Assembly (NCBI GenBank): GCA_016125455.1
Contig: WGLS01000026.1
Span: forward strand, 1 to 64,000
Source of the DNA: Alphaproteobacteria bacterium
GTDB taxonomy: Bacteria; Pseudomonadota; Alphaproteobacteria; Caulobacterales; Parvularculaceae
Direction of reading: 5' to 3'
DNA length: 64,000 nucleotides
In this document: piece after piece, positions 17,167 to 25,558 of the stretch
How the letters are laid out: each line of letters begins with the position of its first letter
Numbering within the stretch: position 1 is the stretch's first letter
Translations under genes and position numbers: made by a program
The notes under the pieces: model-generated
The model's input: only the letters and a program-made list of their open reading frames with translations
Told to the model about the DNA's origin: nothing
Database searches by the model: none

Positions 17167-17875
17167 CATGATCAGTGCGGCTCTATCACGCCAGGCTGGA
17201 CTGCAAAAGGAGTTGCTTGCGGTTGCCAACAACATCGCAAACGCAAACACGACCGGCTATCGAGCGGAAGGCGTCATCTTTAGCGAATATGTGAAGGCGC
17301 TTGACGGCGCCGACAGCATCTCAATGACGCGCGCGAATGCGCATTCGATTGACCTGACCCAAGGCGAAATAATCGCAACCAAAGGGCAATTCGATATTGC
17401 AATTGCCGGCGAAGGTTTCTTCCTCTTGGAGGGCAATGACGGGCCGCGCCTGACGCGCGCCGGGGTATTCGCGTTGAACGAGCAAAGTGAGCTTGTCGAC
17501 CCGGAAGGGCGAAAGGTTCTCAATGAGGGGGAAGGGGCAATCGCAATACCGCAAGGCGCCAAGTCGGTGACTTTCTCGCCGACAGGCGAAGTCAGCGTGG
17601 ACGGGCAGGTCCTCGGTCGCTTAGCGGTCGTTGTCGCGCCGCCTGAGGGCCTGGTCCGCGAAGGCGACAATCTCTTCCGCTCCGACGCTGAATACGAACC
17701 TGCCGAGGACTATGCCATTATCCAGGGCGCCGTTGAGGGGTCGAACGTGAATTCAATGAACGAATTCGTGCGCCTGATTGAGGTGCAACGTGCATACGAG
17801 GGCACAAAAGGCTTCCTCGACAAGGAGGCTGAGAGGCTTCGAAACCTCGTTCAGACACTTGGCCGTGCGGAATAA
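17156..17875 (+). CDS. flgF: Flagellar proximal rod protein FlgF
   Basis: FlgF is a proximal rod subunit. It has the N-terminal signature LLAVANNIANANTTGYRAEG, the middle block GQFDIAIAGEGFFLL, and the C-terminal motif VNSMNEFVRLIEVQRAYEG. The 239 residues match FlgF. The start lies inside the end of the preceding gene (11-bp overlap, GGAGCGGCAG as ribosome site), and flgG follows 30 bp later, the usual flgF-flgG pair. Confidence 0.94.
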   Translation: MADNMISAALSRQAGLQKELLAVANNIANANTTGYRAEGVIFSEYVKALDGADSISMTRANAHSIDLTQGEIIATKGQFDIAIAGEGFFLLEGNDGPRLTRAGVFALNEQSELVDPEGRKVLNEGEGAIAIPQGAKSVTFSPTGEVSVDGQVLGRLAVVVAPPEGLVREGDNLFRSDAEYEPAEDYAIIQGAVEGSNVNSMNEFVRLIEVQRAYEGTKGFLDKEAERLRNLVQTLGRAE

Positions 17876-17905
17876 ATTCACGAATAGCCAATCGGAGGCG
17901 TTGAC

Positions 17906-18691
17906 ATGCGTGCATTGAGAATAGCAGCGACCGGAATGGACGCGCAACAAACGCGCGTCGAAGTCATTTCGAACAATATTGCAAATATGAATACAACGGC
18001 ATTCGCTACACGCCGCGCCGAGTTCGCAGATTTGCTGTATCAACAAGAACGTCAGGTGGGATCAATTTCTTCCGTAACGGGTACGATTCTGCCGACCGGC
18101 GTGCAGATGGGGCTAGGCGTTCGCTCCGCTACGGTTTCCGCCGAATTTTCTCAAGGAGCGCTTCGTGAGTCGAAAGGCGATCTCGATATCGCTATTGAAG
18201 GGCCCGGCTTCATTCAATTCAACCTTCCAAGTGGCGAGGTTGCCTATACTCGCGATGGCGCACTCAAACGCTCCGCAGAGGGTCTTATTGTAAACTCCGA
18301 AGGCTACGAGTTGAGCGACGGGGTCACAATTCCAGACGACGCGCAAAGGATCGCCATCAATGCAAATGGAGAAGTCTACGCATTCTTCGAGACAGAACCG
18401 GATGCGCAGTTACTTGGCAACATTACACTCGCGACCTTTGCAAATCAAAAAGGCCTCCGTGCAATCGGCGGCAATCTCTTTATGGAGACCGCTGCTTCTG
18501 GTGCGCCGAACATTGGAATTGCGGGGGAAGATGGGCGAGGGACTATGCGGCAAGGATTTCTTGAGGAATCGACTGTTGATGTCGTGACTCAAATCGCCGA
18601 CCTGATTGAAGCGCAGCGGGGCTATGAGCTGAATTCAAAAGTGATTTCTGCTGTCGACCAAATGTTCTCGGCGACGGTTCAGGTGAGATAA
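17906..18691 (+). CDS. flgG: Flagellar distal rod protein FlgG
   Basis: FlgG forms the distal rod that passes through the P and L rings. The sequence begins MRALRIAATGMDAQQTRVEV and continues ISNNIANMNTTAF. It has GDLDIAIEGPGFIQF near residue 85 and ends with IADLIEAQRGYELNSKVIS. The length of 261 is exactly as expected. CGGAGG precedes the ATG. Its stop overlaps the start of flgA as TAATG. Confidence 0.97.
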   Translation: MRALRIAATGMDAQQTRVEVISNNIANMNTTAFATRRAEFADLLYQQERQVGSISSVTGTILPTGVQMGLGVRSATVSAEFSQGALRESKGDLDIAIEGPGFIQFNLPSGEVAYTRDGALKRSAEGLIVNSEGYELSDGVTIPDDAQRIAINANGEVYAFFETEPDAQLLGNITLATFANQKGLRAIGGNLFMETAASGAPNIGIAGEDGRGTMRQGFLEESTVDVVTQIADLIEAQRGYELNSKVISAVDQMFSATVQVR

Positions 18692-19257
18692 TGTTGAAGC
18701 AGATCGCATTGCTGGTGATACTTGCCTCGTCAAGTCCAAAAGCCGCTTTGGCAGCATTGTTAGGTGATGGTTTGTCGCCGGCTGAAATCAACTCAGCCGA
18801 GGATGCAAGGAATTCAGAGATTTCAGCAGAAGCGCCGATGCCCAACAGTCAGGAAGCCCAGCAACTGGATGACCAGCGAGTTGCTCCCGAAACTGCAACT
18901 ACGCCAAAGGTCGTGGCGACGCGGAGTCTTCAGGCAGGCGACATTATCGCCGATGGAGACTTGGCGCCCGCTGACGGATACGGCGTCCCGTCGGAGGATT
19001 TTTATGGCCTCCAGGTAAGGAGGAACATCTATCAGGGAAGTATCGTGAACCGATTGGCGTTGCAGGAGCCGATCATGGTCCGCCGCAACGCAATCGTTGA
19101 GATGCTCTATCGCCGTGGTGAACTCATCATCAAAACGGAAGGTCGCGCTCTTGATGAAGGTGCGACTGGCGAGCGCGTACGTGTAATGAACATTGAGTCC
19201 AGACAAACGGTCACAGCGTTCGTCATTGGCGCGGGCCAAGTGGAGGTAGGTGGATGA
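18691..19257 (+). CDS. flgA: Flagellar P-ring assembly chaperone FlgA
   Basis: FlgA is a periplasmic chaperone needed for P-ring (FlgI) assembly. There is a signal peptide (about residues 1-22), a diverged low-complexity stretch to residue 70, then an SAF-type domain (about 72-135, VVATRSLQAGDIIADGDL and VRRNIYQGSIV), and a C-terminal block with ATGERVRVMN and TAFVIGAGQVEV. The length is 188. It shares TAATG with flgG and ATGA with flgH, in the classical flgF-flgG-flgA-flgH order of alphaproteobacteria. Confidence 0.91.
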   Translation: MLKQIALLVILASSSPKAALAALLGDGLSPAEINSAEDARNSEISAEAPMPNSQEAQQLDDQRVAPETATTPKVVATRSLQAGDIIADGDLAPADGYGVPSEDFYGLQVRRNIYQGSIVNRLALQEPIMVRRNAIVEMLYRRGELIIKTEGRALDEGATGERVRVMNIESRQTVTAFVIGAGQVEVGG

Positions 19258-20006
19258 AGGCGTCGCGAAAAGCCCTCATGTGTATGCTGATGGTTGCCGC
19301 TACTGGTGGATGCTCAACTCGGTTGGACCACCTTGGCAAAGCGCCGACCATGACGCCATCGGGAGCGCCGCGTGAGGCTATGCCAAGAGAGCAGGTCGCT
19401 TACGCCGCCATGAACGCCGCTCCAACTTACGAAGACGAAGTATCTGGCGTGGGTTCACTATGGCGATCTGGGCCAAAATCGCTCTTTGGCGATCGACGCG
19501 CCCGGACCATCGGCGACATTCTTACCGTGTTGATCGAGATCAATGACGAAGCTGAAATCCGAAATAGAACAAATCGGACGCGAGCCGGCGGCGAGAATTT
19601 GAACATTCCTGCCTTGTTTGGGTTGCCCGGCCTTGCCGCTGACGCGCTGCCTGGCGGCGGCACCTTGGCGCCCGCAATGGACATCCAGTCGACATCGAAT
19701 TCAACCGGTGACGGCCTAATTCAACGTGAAGAGCGCATAACGTTGCGTGTGGCCGCAACTGTCGCCCGCGTATTGCCGAATGGACACCTGTTGATCGTCG
19801 GCGATCAGGAAATTAGAGTAAATAACGAACTTCGCGATCTCCAAGTAACTGGCGTCATACGGCCAGAGGATATTTCGCGACAGAATGTTATCACCTACGA
19901 CAAGATAGCGGGGGCAAGGATCGAATACGGCGGCCGTGGACAATTGATGGATCTGCAGCAGCCGCGGCTAGGTCAGCAGGTCGTCGATATTGTTTCTCCA
20001 TTCTGA
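19254..20006 (+). CDS. flgH: Flagellar L-ring lipoprotein FlgH
   Basis: FlgH forms the L-ring in the outer membrane. A lipoprotein signal ends at Cys20 (AATGGC). The mature part contains SLWRSGPKSLFGDRRARTIGDILTV, trimmed here to its key residues W and GDxRA, and ends LGQQVVDIVSPF, all characteristic of FlgH. The length of 250 fits. The start overlaps the flgA stop (ATGA). Its partner FlgI is encoded in another operon at 6328. Confidence 0.96.
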   Translation: MKASRKALMCMLMVAATGGCSTRLDHLGKAPTMTPSGAPREAMPREQVAYAAMNAAPTYEDEVSGVGSLWRSGPKSLFGDRRARTIGDILTVLIEINDEAEIRNRTNRTRAGGENLNIPALFGLPGLAADALPGGGTLAPAMDIQSTSNSTGDGLIQREERITLRVAATVARVLPNGHLLIVGDQEIRVNNELRDLQVTGVIRPEDISRQNVITYDKIAGARIEYGGRGQLMDLQQPRLGQQVVDIVSPF

Positions 20007-20014
20007 GGTCGTTC

Positions 20015-20572
20015 GTGCCAAAGCTCTTTGCAATCGTGTTGGTACTGATCGGCGCTATTGGCGGCGCTGCTGGAGGGTACTTCGTAAAGCAGTCGGGTGG
20101 CAGTGCGAAGGCTCACGCCGGAGAAGCAACGAATAAAAGTAGCGCCGATGCCCACTCCGATCAGGGTCACAAGCAAGCAAAACAGCCGAAGGACGACGGT
20201 CATGGTGGCAAGAGTGACGGTGAAGCGGCATCTTATGGCTTTAATAATGGTCTGAACTATTTCAAGTTTAGTCGTCAGTTTGTAGTTCCAATTATTGTAG
20301 ATGATGGCGTGAAGTCGTTGGTCCTCCTCGACCTTAATCTTGAAATGGACGCGAGCGCCGCGGAAAGCTTTTATGTGCGCGAACCAAAGCTTCGCGATGC
20401 GCTCATGAACGAACTATTGGACATTGCAAATCAGGGGCGCTTCAATGGCGTTCTCACCGATCGTCGAAATTTGGAACTGATTCGAGTAGATCTCTTGAAT
20501 ACCATGCACGATGTGGAGGGGGAGAGTGTCCACGACGTCTTGATTCTAGATATAATGCGTCAGGATCTGTAG
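20015..20572 (+). CDS. Second FliL-like protein (copy 2)
   Basis: The product has an N-terminal membrane helix (about residues 4-24) with a GxxG-rich face, a His/Lys-rich linker (about 35-70) and a C-terminal domain resembling FliL (about 85-185) with YFKFSRQFVVPIIVDD, LLDLNLEMD and VHDVLILDIMRQDL. It starts at GTG 20015, eight bases after the flgH stop. It is clearly related in plan to the FliL at 12260 but shares little sequence with it by eye. Placement behind flgH is common for a FliL paralogue in alphaproteobacteria. It probably acts in the inner membrane at the motor. Confidence 0.75.
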   Translation: MPKLFAIVLVLIGAIGGAAGGYFVKQSGGSAKAHAGEATNKSSADAHSDQGHKQAKQPKDDGHGGKSDGEAASYGFNNGLNYFKFSRQFVVPIIVDDGVKSLVLLDLNLEMDASAAESFYVREPKLRDALMNELLDIANQGRFNGVLTDRRNLELIRVDLLNTMHDVEGESVHDVLILDIMRQDL

Positions 20573-20625
20573 TAGTTGGGACGCGTCTGGCCGTCATCGG
20601 CGTAACGTTTGTGTGCAAGTAGAAA

Positions 20626-20657
20626 GTCTTTAGTTTGATTTATCTAAATGAAAAGAC
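20626..20657. terminator. Weak hairpin between convergent fliL2 and flgD
   Basis: GTCTTT (20626-20631) can pair with AAAGAC (20652-20657), with a partial inner stem TTTAG/CTAAA, in the 105-bp gap between two convergent genes. The stem is A+T-rich and interrupted, so it is only a candidate terminator. Confidence 0.25.
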
Positions 20658-20677
20658 CGACGCATCCACTTGACCGC

Positions 20678-21400
20678 TTATTTGCCAACCGTCATTTGAT
20701 TTGGCAGAATGGCCGTCACGTTGGCGACACTTACCAGTCCGCCATCTGACAACTTCAAGCGCCATCCGTCCGCCGTAAGGCGCGCCTCTTCAACCAAGCC
20801 ATTCTGTGACGCGACCGCCGATTGAACGACATCTCCGTCGCGGCGGTACTCAAGTTCGATCGTGTAGTCGCCATTGAGTACGCGTCCGCCATTGCCGTCT
20901 TCGCCTCGCCACGAATGAGTCGCGTCATTCTTTTCGAGATCAATGCGTCCAACTACGTTGCCCTCTACATTCTTTATTGCGGCGGTTACGCTATCGTAAA
21001 CCGACGAGTTGGGCGCGGAAAACGAAATCGGCTCTCCTGAGAAGCGAATTTGGTCGGCGCGAGTTTCAACAGTCTTGCCAACCCATTGCGCAATTGAATT
21101 CAGATCGCCTTGACCGAGGGCGCTGGCTATTGCGTCGAGTTTAGTATTTGTTTGAATCTGTTGCTCAACTGATGAAAATGAAGCAAGTTGCTCTACAAAC
21201 TGTGTCGATTCAACAGGGCTCAGTGGATCCTGCGCTTTTAGCTGCGTTGTCAGCAAGGTTAGAAAATTGTTGAAATCTGCGGCGAGTGATCCGGCCGCCG
21301 ACTTGGTCGGCGGATTCAGACTGTTTGCATTATTGGATCCGGAGGTTGCGCCGCGACTTGTCGAGTTTGCAGCATTTTGGGCAGTAGACAGAGCGTCCAT
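20678..21400 (-). CDS. flgD: Flagellar hook cap protein FlgD
   Basis: FlgD caps the growing hook and is released when the hook is complete. The N-terminal half has the key motif FLTLLTTQLKAQDPLSPVES followed by QFVEQLASFSSVEQQ. The C-terminal half (about 125-240) carries the beta-rich FlgD tudor/FnIII-like region. ATG 21400 is chosen because AGGA precedes it; the frame can be opened to a TTG at 21424 that overlaps the fliK stop. This gives 240 residues. It pairs with fliK upstream, as is usual. Confidence 0.94.
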   Translation of the reverse strand: MDALSTAQNAANSTSRGATSGSNNANSLNPPTKSAAGSLAADFNNFLTLLTTQLKAQDPLSPVESTQFVEQLASFSSVEQQIQTNTKLDAIASALGQGDLNSIAQWVGKTVETRADQIRFSGEPISFSAPNSSVYDSVTAAIKNVEGNVVGRIDLEKNDATHSWRGEDGNGGRVLNGDYTIELEYRRDGDVVQSAVASQNGLVEEARLTADGWRLKLSDGGLVSVANVTAILPNQMTVGK

Positions 21401-21420
21401 GTTGAAGGTCCTATCGTGTT

Positions 21421-22857
21421 TCAAGCGCGTATATCGACGCCCGACTGATCGGTGAATATTGTAACAGTCTTGCGCCTGGCGAGAGGCGGAGAATTAAGGC
21501 TATGCACATCGGATCCTGCCGCAATCGCGATGTGCTCAGAAACTGGCGCGGAGCCTTCCCCCGTTTGAGCGTCACGTCGTCCGCCATTGGAATACTCCAA
21601 TTGCGCATCTGGAAATCCAGCATCTGCTAGTGCAGCGCGGAGATCAGCATCGTTGGCCTTCATTAGTTGACGTGTCGTGTCGTTGTCGAAGGACAGCTGC
21701 GCGACCAAGGCTCCATTCTCGCCAAAAGTCATTCGGATGTGGAGAGCGCCCAACTCCGGTGGGTCAAGATTTATTTGAACTTCATCGCGGTTCGCATTTG
21801 TTGAAATAGTTGCGGCAACCTGAGCGGCGGCGGTGCCAATGATCGACGATTGTCTTGGGGCGGGCGTCGAATCAATGTTTCGTGAAATCGAAAATAATTC
21901 TGTGGCTGCCTCGCGAGTCAATGATGAAAAATCTAGTTGTGGCTCGTATCTCTCTACGACTGGTTCAAAATCCGAAAATGAGCCCGACTTTCCCTGTGAA
22001 GTCTGAACAAATTGAATAGAGTTGGACGCGCTACTGAACGTTGCTGGGTCGATGGCTGGCCCCGCCTTTGCGGTAGACAGAGGGTTCGGCACATCCAATT
22101 CTGATGCGACATCCTCCGCGTCTATTCTGGCGTCGCCACAATAAATTACTTGCGAGTCAATTGCGACATTTAGGCGTACCGGATCCAAGTATTGGGTAGA
22201 ATTTGACAGAGACGTTCCCCGAAGAGGCGGTGCGATGTCATGATGACTATTGAGGAAGGCTATTTGGCCGTCTAGCACGCGATTCGGCTGCTCAGATGTC
22301 GGTCCATTATTGCTTGGAGCGAGATCGAGGGCGCTCAATAAGAGGAAGGGATGATTGTCGCTGCCTGGTGTGCCGGAATCGATTGTGATGTCTGACGTCT
22401 GAACATTTGGCTGAGTGTAAGCGCCGAAGGTGTTACTTTCATTTGAAAAAGTTCTTAAACCGAGGGAGCTGGCATTTCCCTCCGCTGTACTTGATTGAGT
22501 GCGAACAAGTAGTGGACCTTGATAAATGTCGGTCGCGAACTGTTGGTTCTGGATTTGGTTCGCTACGGCGAATGCGTCGGGCGACCCTTCGTCTAGTCGA
22601 GCGGCTCTCAAATGAAACCTGCCAGGACGCTCTCGGGCAATCCCAGCGTTCTCGCCCATCGCTTCGTCGTTTAGGTCCTGATTGTCACTAGTGAAGGGTT
22701 CGCGAACCGTGTCGTCCGATTTGCGTGATCCTTGCGCGAAATGTTCGGCTTTCATCTGTCTGCTGAAGTCAGAGTCGCCGCTGTCCGCTTTCTCAAGATT
22801 GGATCGGGGACGTACATCGGGCGTAGAACGCGGTTCTGGCAGCACGGCGACTAACAT
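21421..22857 (-). CDS. fliK: Flagellar hook-length control protein FliK
   Basis: FliK is exported to measure hook length and switches the export gate through FlhB. The first 320 residues are poorly conserved and Ser/Asp/Gln-rich, as in all FliK proteins. The C-terminal Flg_hook domain (about 345-430) shows NLDPPELGALHIRMTFGENG and a following MKANDADLRAALADAG. The length of 478 is within range. It is immediately upstream of flgD and divergent from the flgJ-like gene. Confidence 0.88.
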   Translation of the reverse strand: MLVAVLPEPRSTPDVRPRSNLEKADSGDSDFSRQMKAEHFAQGSRKSDDTVREPFTSDNQDLNDEAMGENAGIARERPGRFHLRAARLDEGSPDAFAVANQIQNQQFATDIYQGPLLVRTQSSTAEGNASSLGLRTFSNESNTFGAYTQPNVQTSDITIDSGTPGSDNHPFLLLSALDLAPSNNGPTSEQPNRVLDGQIAFLNSHHDIAPPLRGTSLSNSTQYLDPVRLNVAIDSQVIYCGDARIDAEDVASELDVPNPLSTAKAGPAIDPATFSSASNSIQFVQTSQGKSGSFSDFEPVVERYEPQLDFSSLTREAATELFSISRNIDSTPAPRQSSIIGTAAAQVAATISTNANRDEVQINLDPPELGALHIRMTFGENGALVAQLSFDNDTTRQLMKANDADLRAALADAGFPDAQLEYSNGGRRDAQTGEGSAPVSEHIAIAAGSDVHSLNSPPLARRKTVTIFTDQSGVDIRA

Positions 22858-22962
22858 TCGGATTCCTTTAACTCCGCGACAACGATCATTTTATACAAAA
22901 GCATTACTTTGCAGTTACGCGATGAAGAGAATCATCTCGGATCGGTGTCGGAAGGCCAACGC

Positions 22963-23292
22963 ATGCCAATCGTTAAAGTACTTGCTCATCAAACAGCCGT
23001 TGTCGAGACGGCAAAGTCGCCGGTGGCGTCCAAGGCGGAACGCAGTGTGCCTGAGGACGAACGCTTGCGGATGAAAGCGGCTTCGCAGGAGTTCGAATCG
23101 GTATTCGTTTCGCAAATGTTAAAGCATGCGGGATTTGACAAGGCATTCGGTTCAGAGGCGCAGGAGTTCTCGCAATTCATGCTCGACGAGATTGGCGGCG
23201 AGATGGCCGTTGGGATGGAGCTTGGGTTTGCGGAGAAGGCCTATGAGCACATGATTTCTAGGTATAACGCTGGAGATGCAGACGATGGATAG
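22963..23292 (+). CDS. flgJ: Rod-binding protein, FlgJ N-terminal-domain type
   Basis: The product resembles the N-terminal rod-cap domain of FlgJ: the segment EFESVFVSQMLKHAGFDKAF, then SQFMLDEIGGEMAVGMELG and AEKAYEHM. The muramidase domain of enterobacterial FlgJ is missing, which is normal for alphaproteobacteria. ATG 22963 is preferred because GGAAGG precedes it; the frame is open to a TTG at 22909. This gives 109 residues. It overlaps the following flgN-like gene by eight bases. Confidence 0.8.
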   Translation: MPIVKVLAHQTAVVETAKSPVASKAERSVPEDERLRMKAASQEFESVFVSQMLKHAGFDKAFGSEAQEFSQFMLDEIGGEMAVGMELGFAEKAYEHMISRYNAGDADDG

Positions 23293-23671
23293 TTTTCGGA
23301 TCGCCGCTGTTGAACTTTCAGAAGCACTTGATGCAGAGTCTGACGTACTAGCCCTTGGCGATTTTGAAACTGCAGCCACTTACGTGGACCGAAAGCGCGG
23401 GCTTGTGGATCGCTTCGAGGCTATTGCCAAGCACGCAAGTGTGGAGGCGGTTTTCGCAGACCGAGATATACAGGGCGTCCTCCGCCGCCTATCAAGAGCT
23501 AGCCACAGGAACGAGCGGCTACTTGCCGCTGCGCGCGAGGGATTTTCCCAAGCGGAGAGGCGTGTAGCCAATTTTGCCCGTCAAGTGGGTGAGGTCGGCG
23601 TATACGGGGAAGATGGCGTTAAAGTTCAGTTTACTGAACCTCGGCCCGATAGGCGTGGGCGCGAAGCTTAG
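23285..23671 (+). CDS. FlgN-like flagellar chaperone
   Basis: FlgN-type chaperones bind FlgK and FlgL before export. This helical protein has the characteristic pattern of acidic and Arg/Lys-rich heptads, with LALGDFETAATYVDRKRGLVD near residue 25 (compare GDFEAAxxLxxRK in FlgN-like proteins) and a Leu/Arg-rich middle. The start ATG 23285 is favoured because GGAG is nine bases upstream; ATG 23276 is in the same frame. The length is 128. Its overlap with flgJ supports a flagellar role. Confidence 0.65.
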   Translation: MDSFRIAAVELSEALDAESDVLALGDFETAATYVDRKRGLVDRFEAIAKHASVEAVFADRDIQGVLRRLSRASHRNERLLAAAREGFSQAERRVANFARQVGEVGVYGEDGVKVQFTEPRPDRRGREA

Positions 23672-23719
23672 GGCGCGCCTGCGAACGATCGTACGGGTCA
23701 CTATCGCGAGCGTCGCGGA

Positions 23720-23734
23720 TTAACCGGCCATTAG
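23720..23734. promoter_or_regulatory. CtrA-like box upstream of the flagellin gene
   Basis: TTAACCGGCCATTAG matches TTAA-N7-TTAA with one mismatch. It lies 184 bp before the flagellin start codon, in a 246-bp gap. It fits the alphaproteobacterial pattern in which CtrA reaches late flagellar genes. The binding is inferred. Confidence 0.4.
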
Positions 23735-23891
23735 TTCGAACCTCCTAAGAGATGCGAGCGGCTGAAGCCGCGCGGTGATGCCAAAACGGCTCCCGACGCG
23801 CCGAAAATGCGCGCTCTCGACGAAATGTCGGCGTCTTTCGCTGCGCGACCGCGCAGACGAAGACACTTCCCTCAACACAGACGGTCGAATG

Positions 23892-23903
23892 CCGTTAGTT
23901 TCA
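23892..23903 (+). promoter_or_regulatory. Leader motif shared with flaF (flagellin 5' UTR)
   Basis: CCGTTAGTTTCA lies 14 bases before the flagellin start. The same 12 bases occur before flaF at 25524-25535. Here the first bases can pair with ACGG at 23881-23884 to make a small hairpin. In Caulobacter FlbT binds the flagellin mRNA leader, so a shared FlbT or FlaF-linked RNA site is a reasonable inference. Confidence 0.45.
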
Positions 23904-23917
23904 AGGAACGTACTCAA

Positions 23918-25474
23918 ATGGGTAGCCTTCTCACCAATACTTCGTCGATGATCGCGCTGTCGACTCTGCGCGGGATCAACCAGAGCCTCGCCGACGTCCA
24001 GCAGCAGATTTCGACGGGCAAGCGCGTTGCGAACGCCCGCGACAACGCGGCCGTTTATGCGATTACATCGGTCATGAACTCCGACGTTAAAGGCTTCGAA
24101 GCTATCACGTCGTCCCTCAGCCTCGGTTCGTCTTCTGTCGCCGTTGCGCGGGGCGCTGCGGAGCAGGTGAATGAGCTTCTGCAGGAAATCAAAGGCTCGA
24201 TCGTCGCTGCGCAGGAAGACAACGTCGACCGTTCGAAGATTCAGGAAGACGTTTCGCGTCTTCGTGATCAGATCAAGTCGATCGTTGGTTCGGCGCAGTT
24301 CAATGGCCAGAATCTTCTGCGCGGTTTCGACGCGATCGACATCCTCGCGTCGCTCGACCGTGATGCGAACCAGAATGTCTCGGCTTCTGACATCTCGGTC
24401 AATCGATTTGACCTCACGACGACCGCCGCGACCTGGAATGCCGCGGTCGGCTCTGACATTGCAGCTGAGGCCGTCTCAGGTCCAGCGACAGGTACGTTGA
24501 ACGATACGTCGCGCAATGCAGTCTTCACCGTTGGTACGGCGGAGAACACCACCGACTACACGATTGAGATTAATGGCACTGACTATACGTACACTTCTGA
24601 TGCATCCGTTGACGCTGACGAAATCATCGCTGGCCTTCGTGCGGAAGTTGAAGGCGCCGGAATCGAAGGCATCACCGTCAGCATTGATGCAGGCGCGGAC
24701 ACGATCACGATCGAAAATAACTCTGCTTTCACAGATTTCCAGATCCGTGGGAAAACTTCAAGCGCAACGAAGGCTAACTTTACCTTCAATGTTGATGGCG
24801 GCGGCGCCACCAACGCCGACGAGGCTGTCCAAACCCTTGAGCAACGTGCTGAGGAAATCAACATTACCTCGAGGTCGGTGCAAAGCGGCGAAGGTTATCG
24901 ATTCACTGTCAACGGCTACGAAGTTCTTTACGTGGCCAAGTCCGGCGACAATGTTAATGATGTTGCCGCTGGCCTGAAAGCCGAGATTGATCGCCTGTCC
25001 CAGGCTCAGTCAGGTCTCGCAGACGTAACCGTGAACATCGTCAATTCCGGCGATCCATTGACGGTTGATGCCGTGCTGCAAATTGACAACAATAGCAGCT
25101 CCGATGTCACCCTCGCCAACGTCGCCGCGCGCGATGGCCAAGGCTCATCTGGCGGCCTTCGGGCTCTCGACTCCATCAATGTTTCAACGTCCTCCGGCGC
25201 GCAACGCGCACTTGAGAATATCGAAGGATTGATCCAGACCTCGGTCGATGCGGCCGCCACCTTCGGTTCGGCGCAGCGCCGTATCGACATTCAGTCCGAC
25301 TTTATCAAGGATCTGACGGACTCGCTCAAATCTGGTATCGGCGCGCTTGTCGATGCGGATCTTGAAGCGGCGTCAGCGCAGCTGCAGTCGCTGCAGGTTC
25401 AGCAGCAGCTCGGCATTCAGGCCTTGTCAATCGCCAACCAGAACCCGCAGACGCTTCTGTCGCTGTTCCGGTAA
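23918..25474 (+). CDS. Flagellin (long form)
   Basis: This is the filament subunit. The N-terminal D0/D1 part has NTSSMIALSTLRGINQSLAD, then QQQISTGKRVANARDNAAVY. The C-terminal D1/D0 part (about 410-518) ends AQLQSLQVQQQLGIQALSIA and NQNPQTLLSLFR. ATG 23918 is chosen because AAGGAA precedes it and because the family begins near there. The protein has 518 residues, well above the 270-300 of many alphaproteobacterial flagellins. The extra length is a central region (about 150-400) with acidic and Thr/Asp-rich beta-type sequence, probably an outer filament domain. It is the only flagellin gene in the window. Confidence 0.94.
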   Translation: MGSLLTNTSSMIALSTLRGINQSLADVQQQISTGKRVANARDNAAVYAITSVMNSDVKGFEAITSSLSLGSSSVAVARGAAEQVNELLQEIKGSIVAAQEDNVDRSKIQEDVSRLRDQIKSIVGSAQFNGQNLLRGFDAIDILASLDRDANQNVSASDISVNRFDLTTTAATWNAAVGSDIAAEAVSGPATGTLNDTSRNAVFTVGTAENTTDYTIEINGTDYTYTSDASVDADEIIAGLRAEVEGAGIEGITVSIDAGADTITIENNSAFTDFQIRGKTSSATKANFTFNVDGGGATNADEAVQTLEQRAEEINITSRSVQSGEGYRFTVNGYEVLYVAKSGDNVNDVAAGLKAEIDRLSQAQSGLADVTVNIVNSGDPLTVDAVLQIDNNSSSDVTLANVAARDGQGSSGGLRALDSINVSTSSGAQRALENIEGLIQTSVDAAATFGSAQRRIDIQSDFIKDLTDSLKSGIGALVDADLEAASAQLQSLQVQQQLGIQALSIANQNPQTLLSLFR

Positions 25475-25486
25475 TCGAAAGCTAAC

Positions 25487-25517
25487 GTCCACGCCTGATT
25501 ATCGATCGGGCGTGGAC
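25487..25517 (+). terminator. Hairpin after the flagellin gene
   Basis: GTCCACGCC (25487-25495) pairs perfectly with GGCGTGGAC (25509-25517), with inner pairing possible (GAT/ATC). It begins 12 bases after the flagellin stop. There is no T-run, so it may slow or process the transcript between flagellin and flaF rather than fully stop it, and it could stabilise flagellin mRNA. Confidence 0.55.
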
Positions 25518-25523
25518 GCCTTA

Positions 25524-25535
25524 CCGTTAGTTTCA
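25524..25535 (+). promoter_or_regulatory. Leader motif shared with the flagellin gene (flaF 5' UTR)
   Basis: This is the second copy of CCGTTAGTTTCA, 23 bases before the flaF start and directly after the flagellin hairpin. The first copy is in the flagellin leader at 23892. A perfect 12-base match in two adjacent leaders is unlikely to be chance, and suggests a common regulator acting on both messages. Confidence 0.45.
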
Positions 25536-25558
25536 GGCGAGTTCAGACGGGTTTTCAA

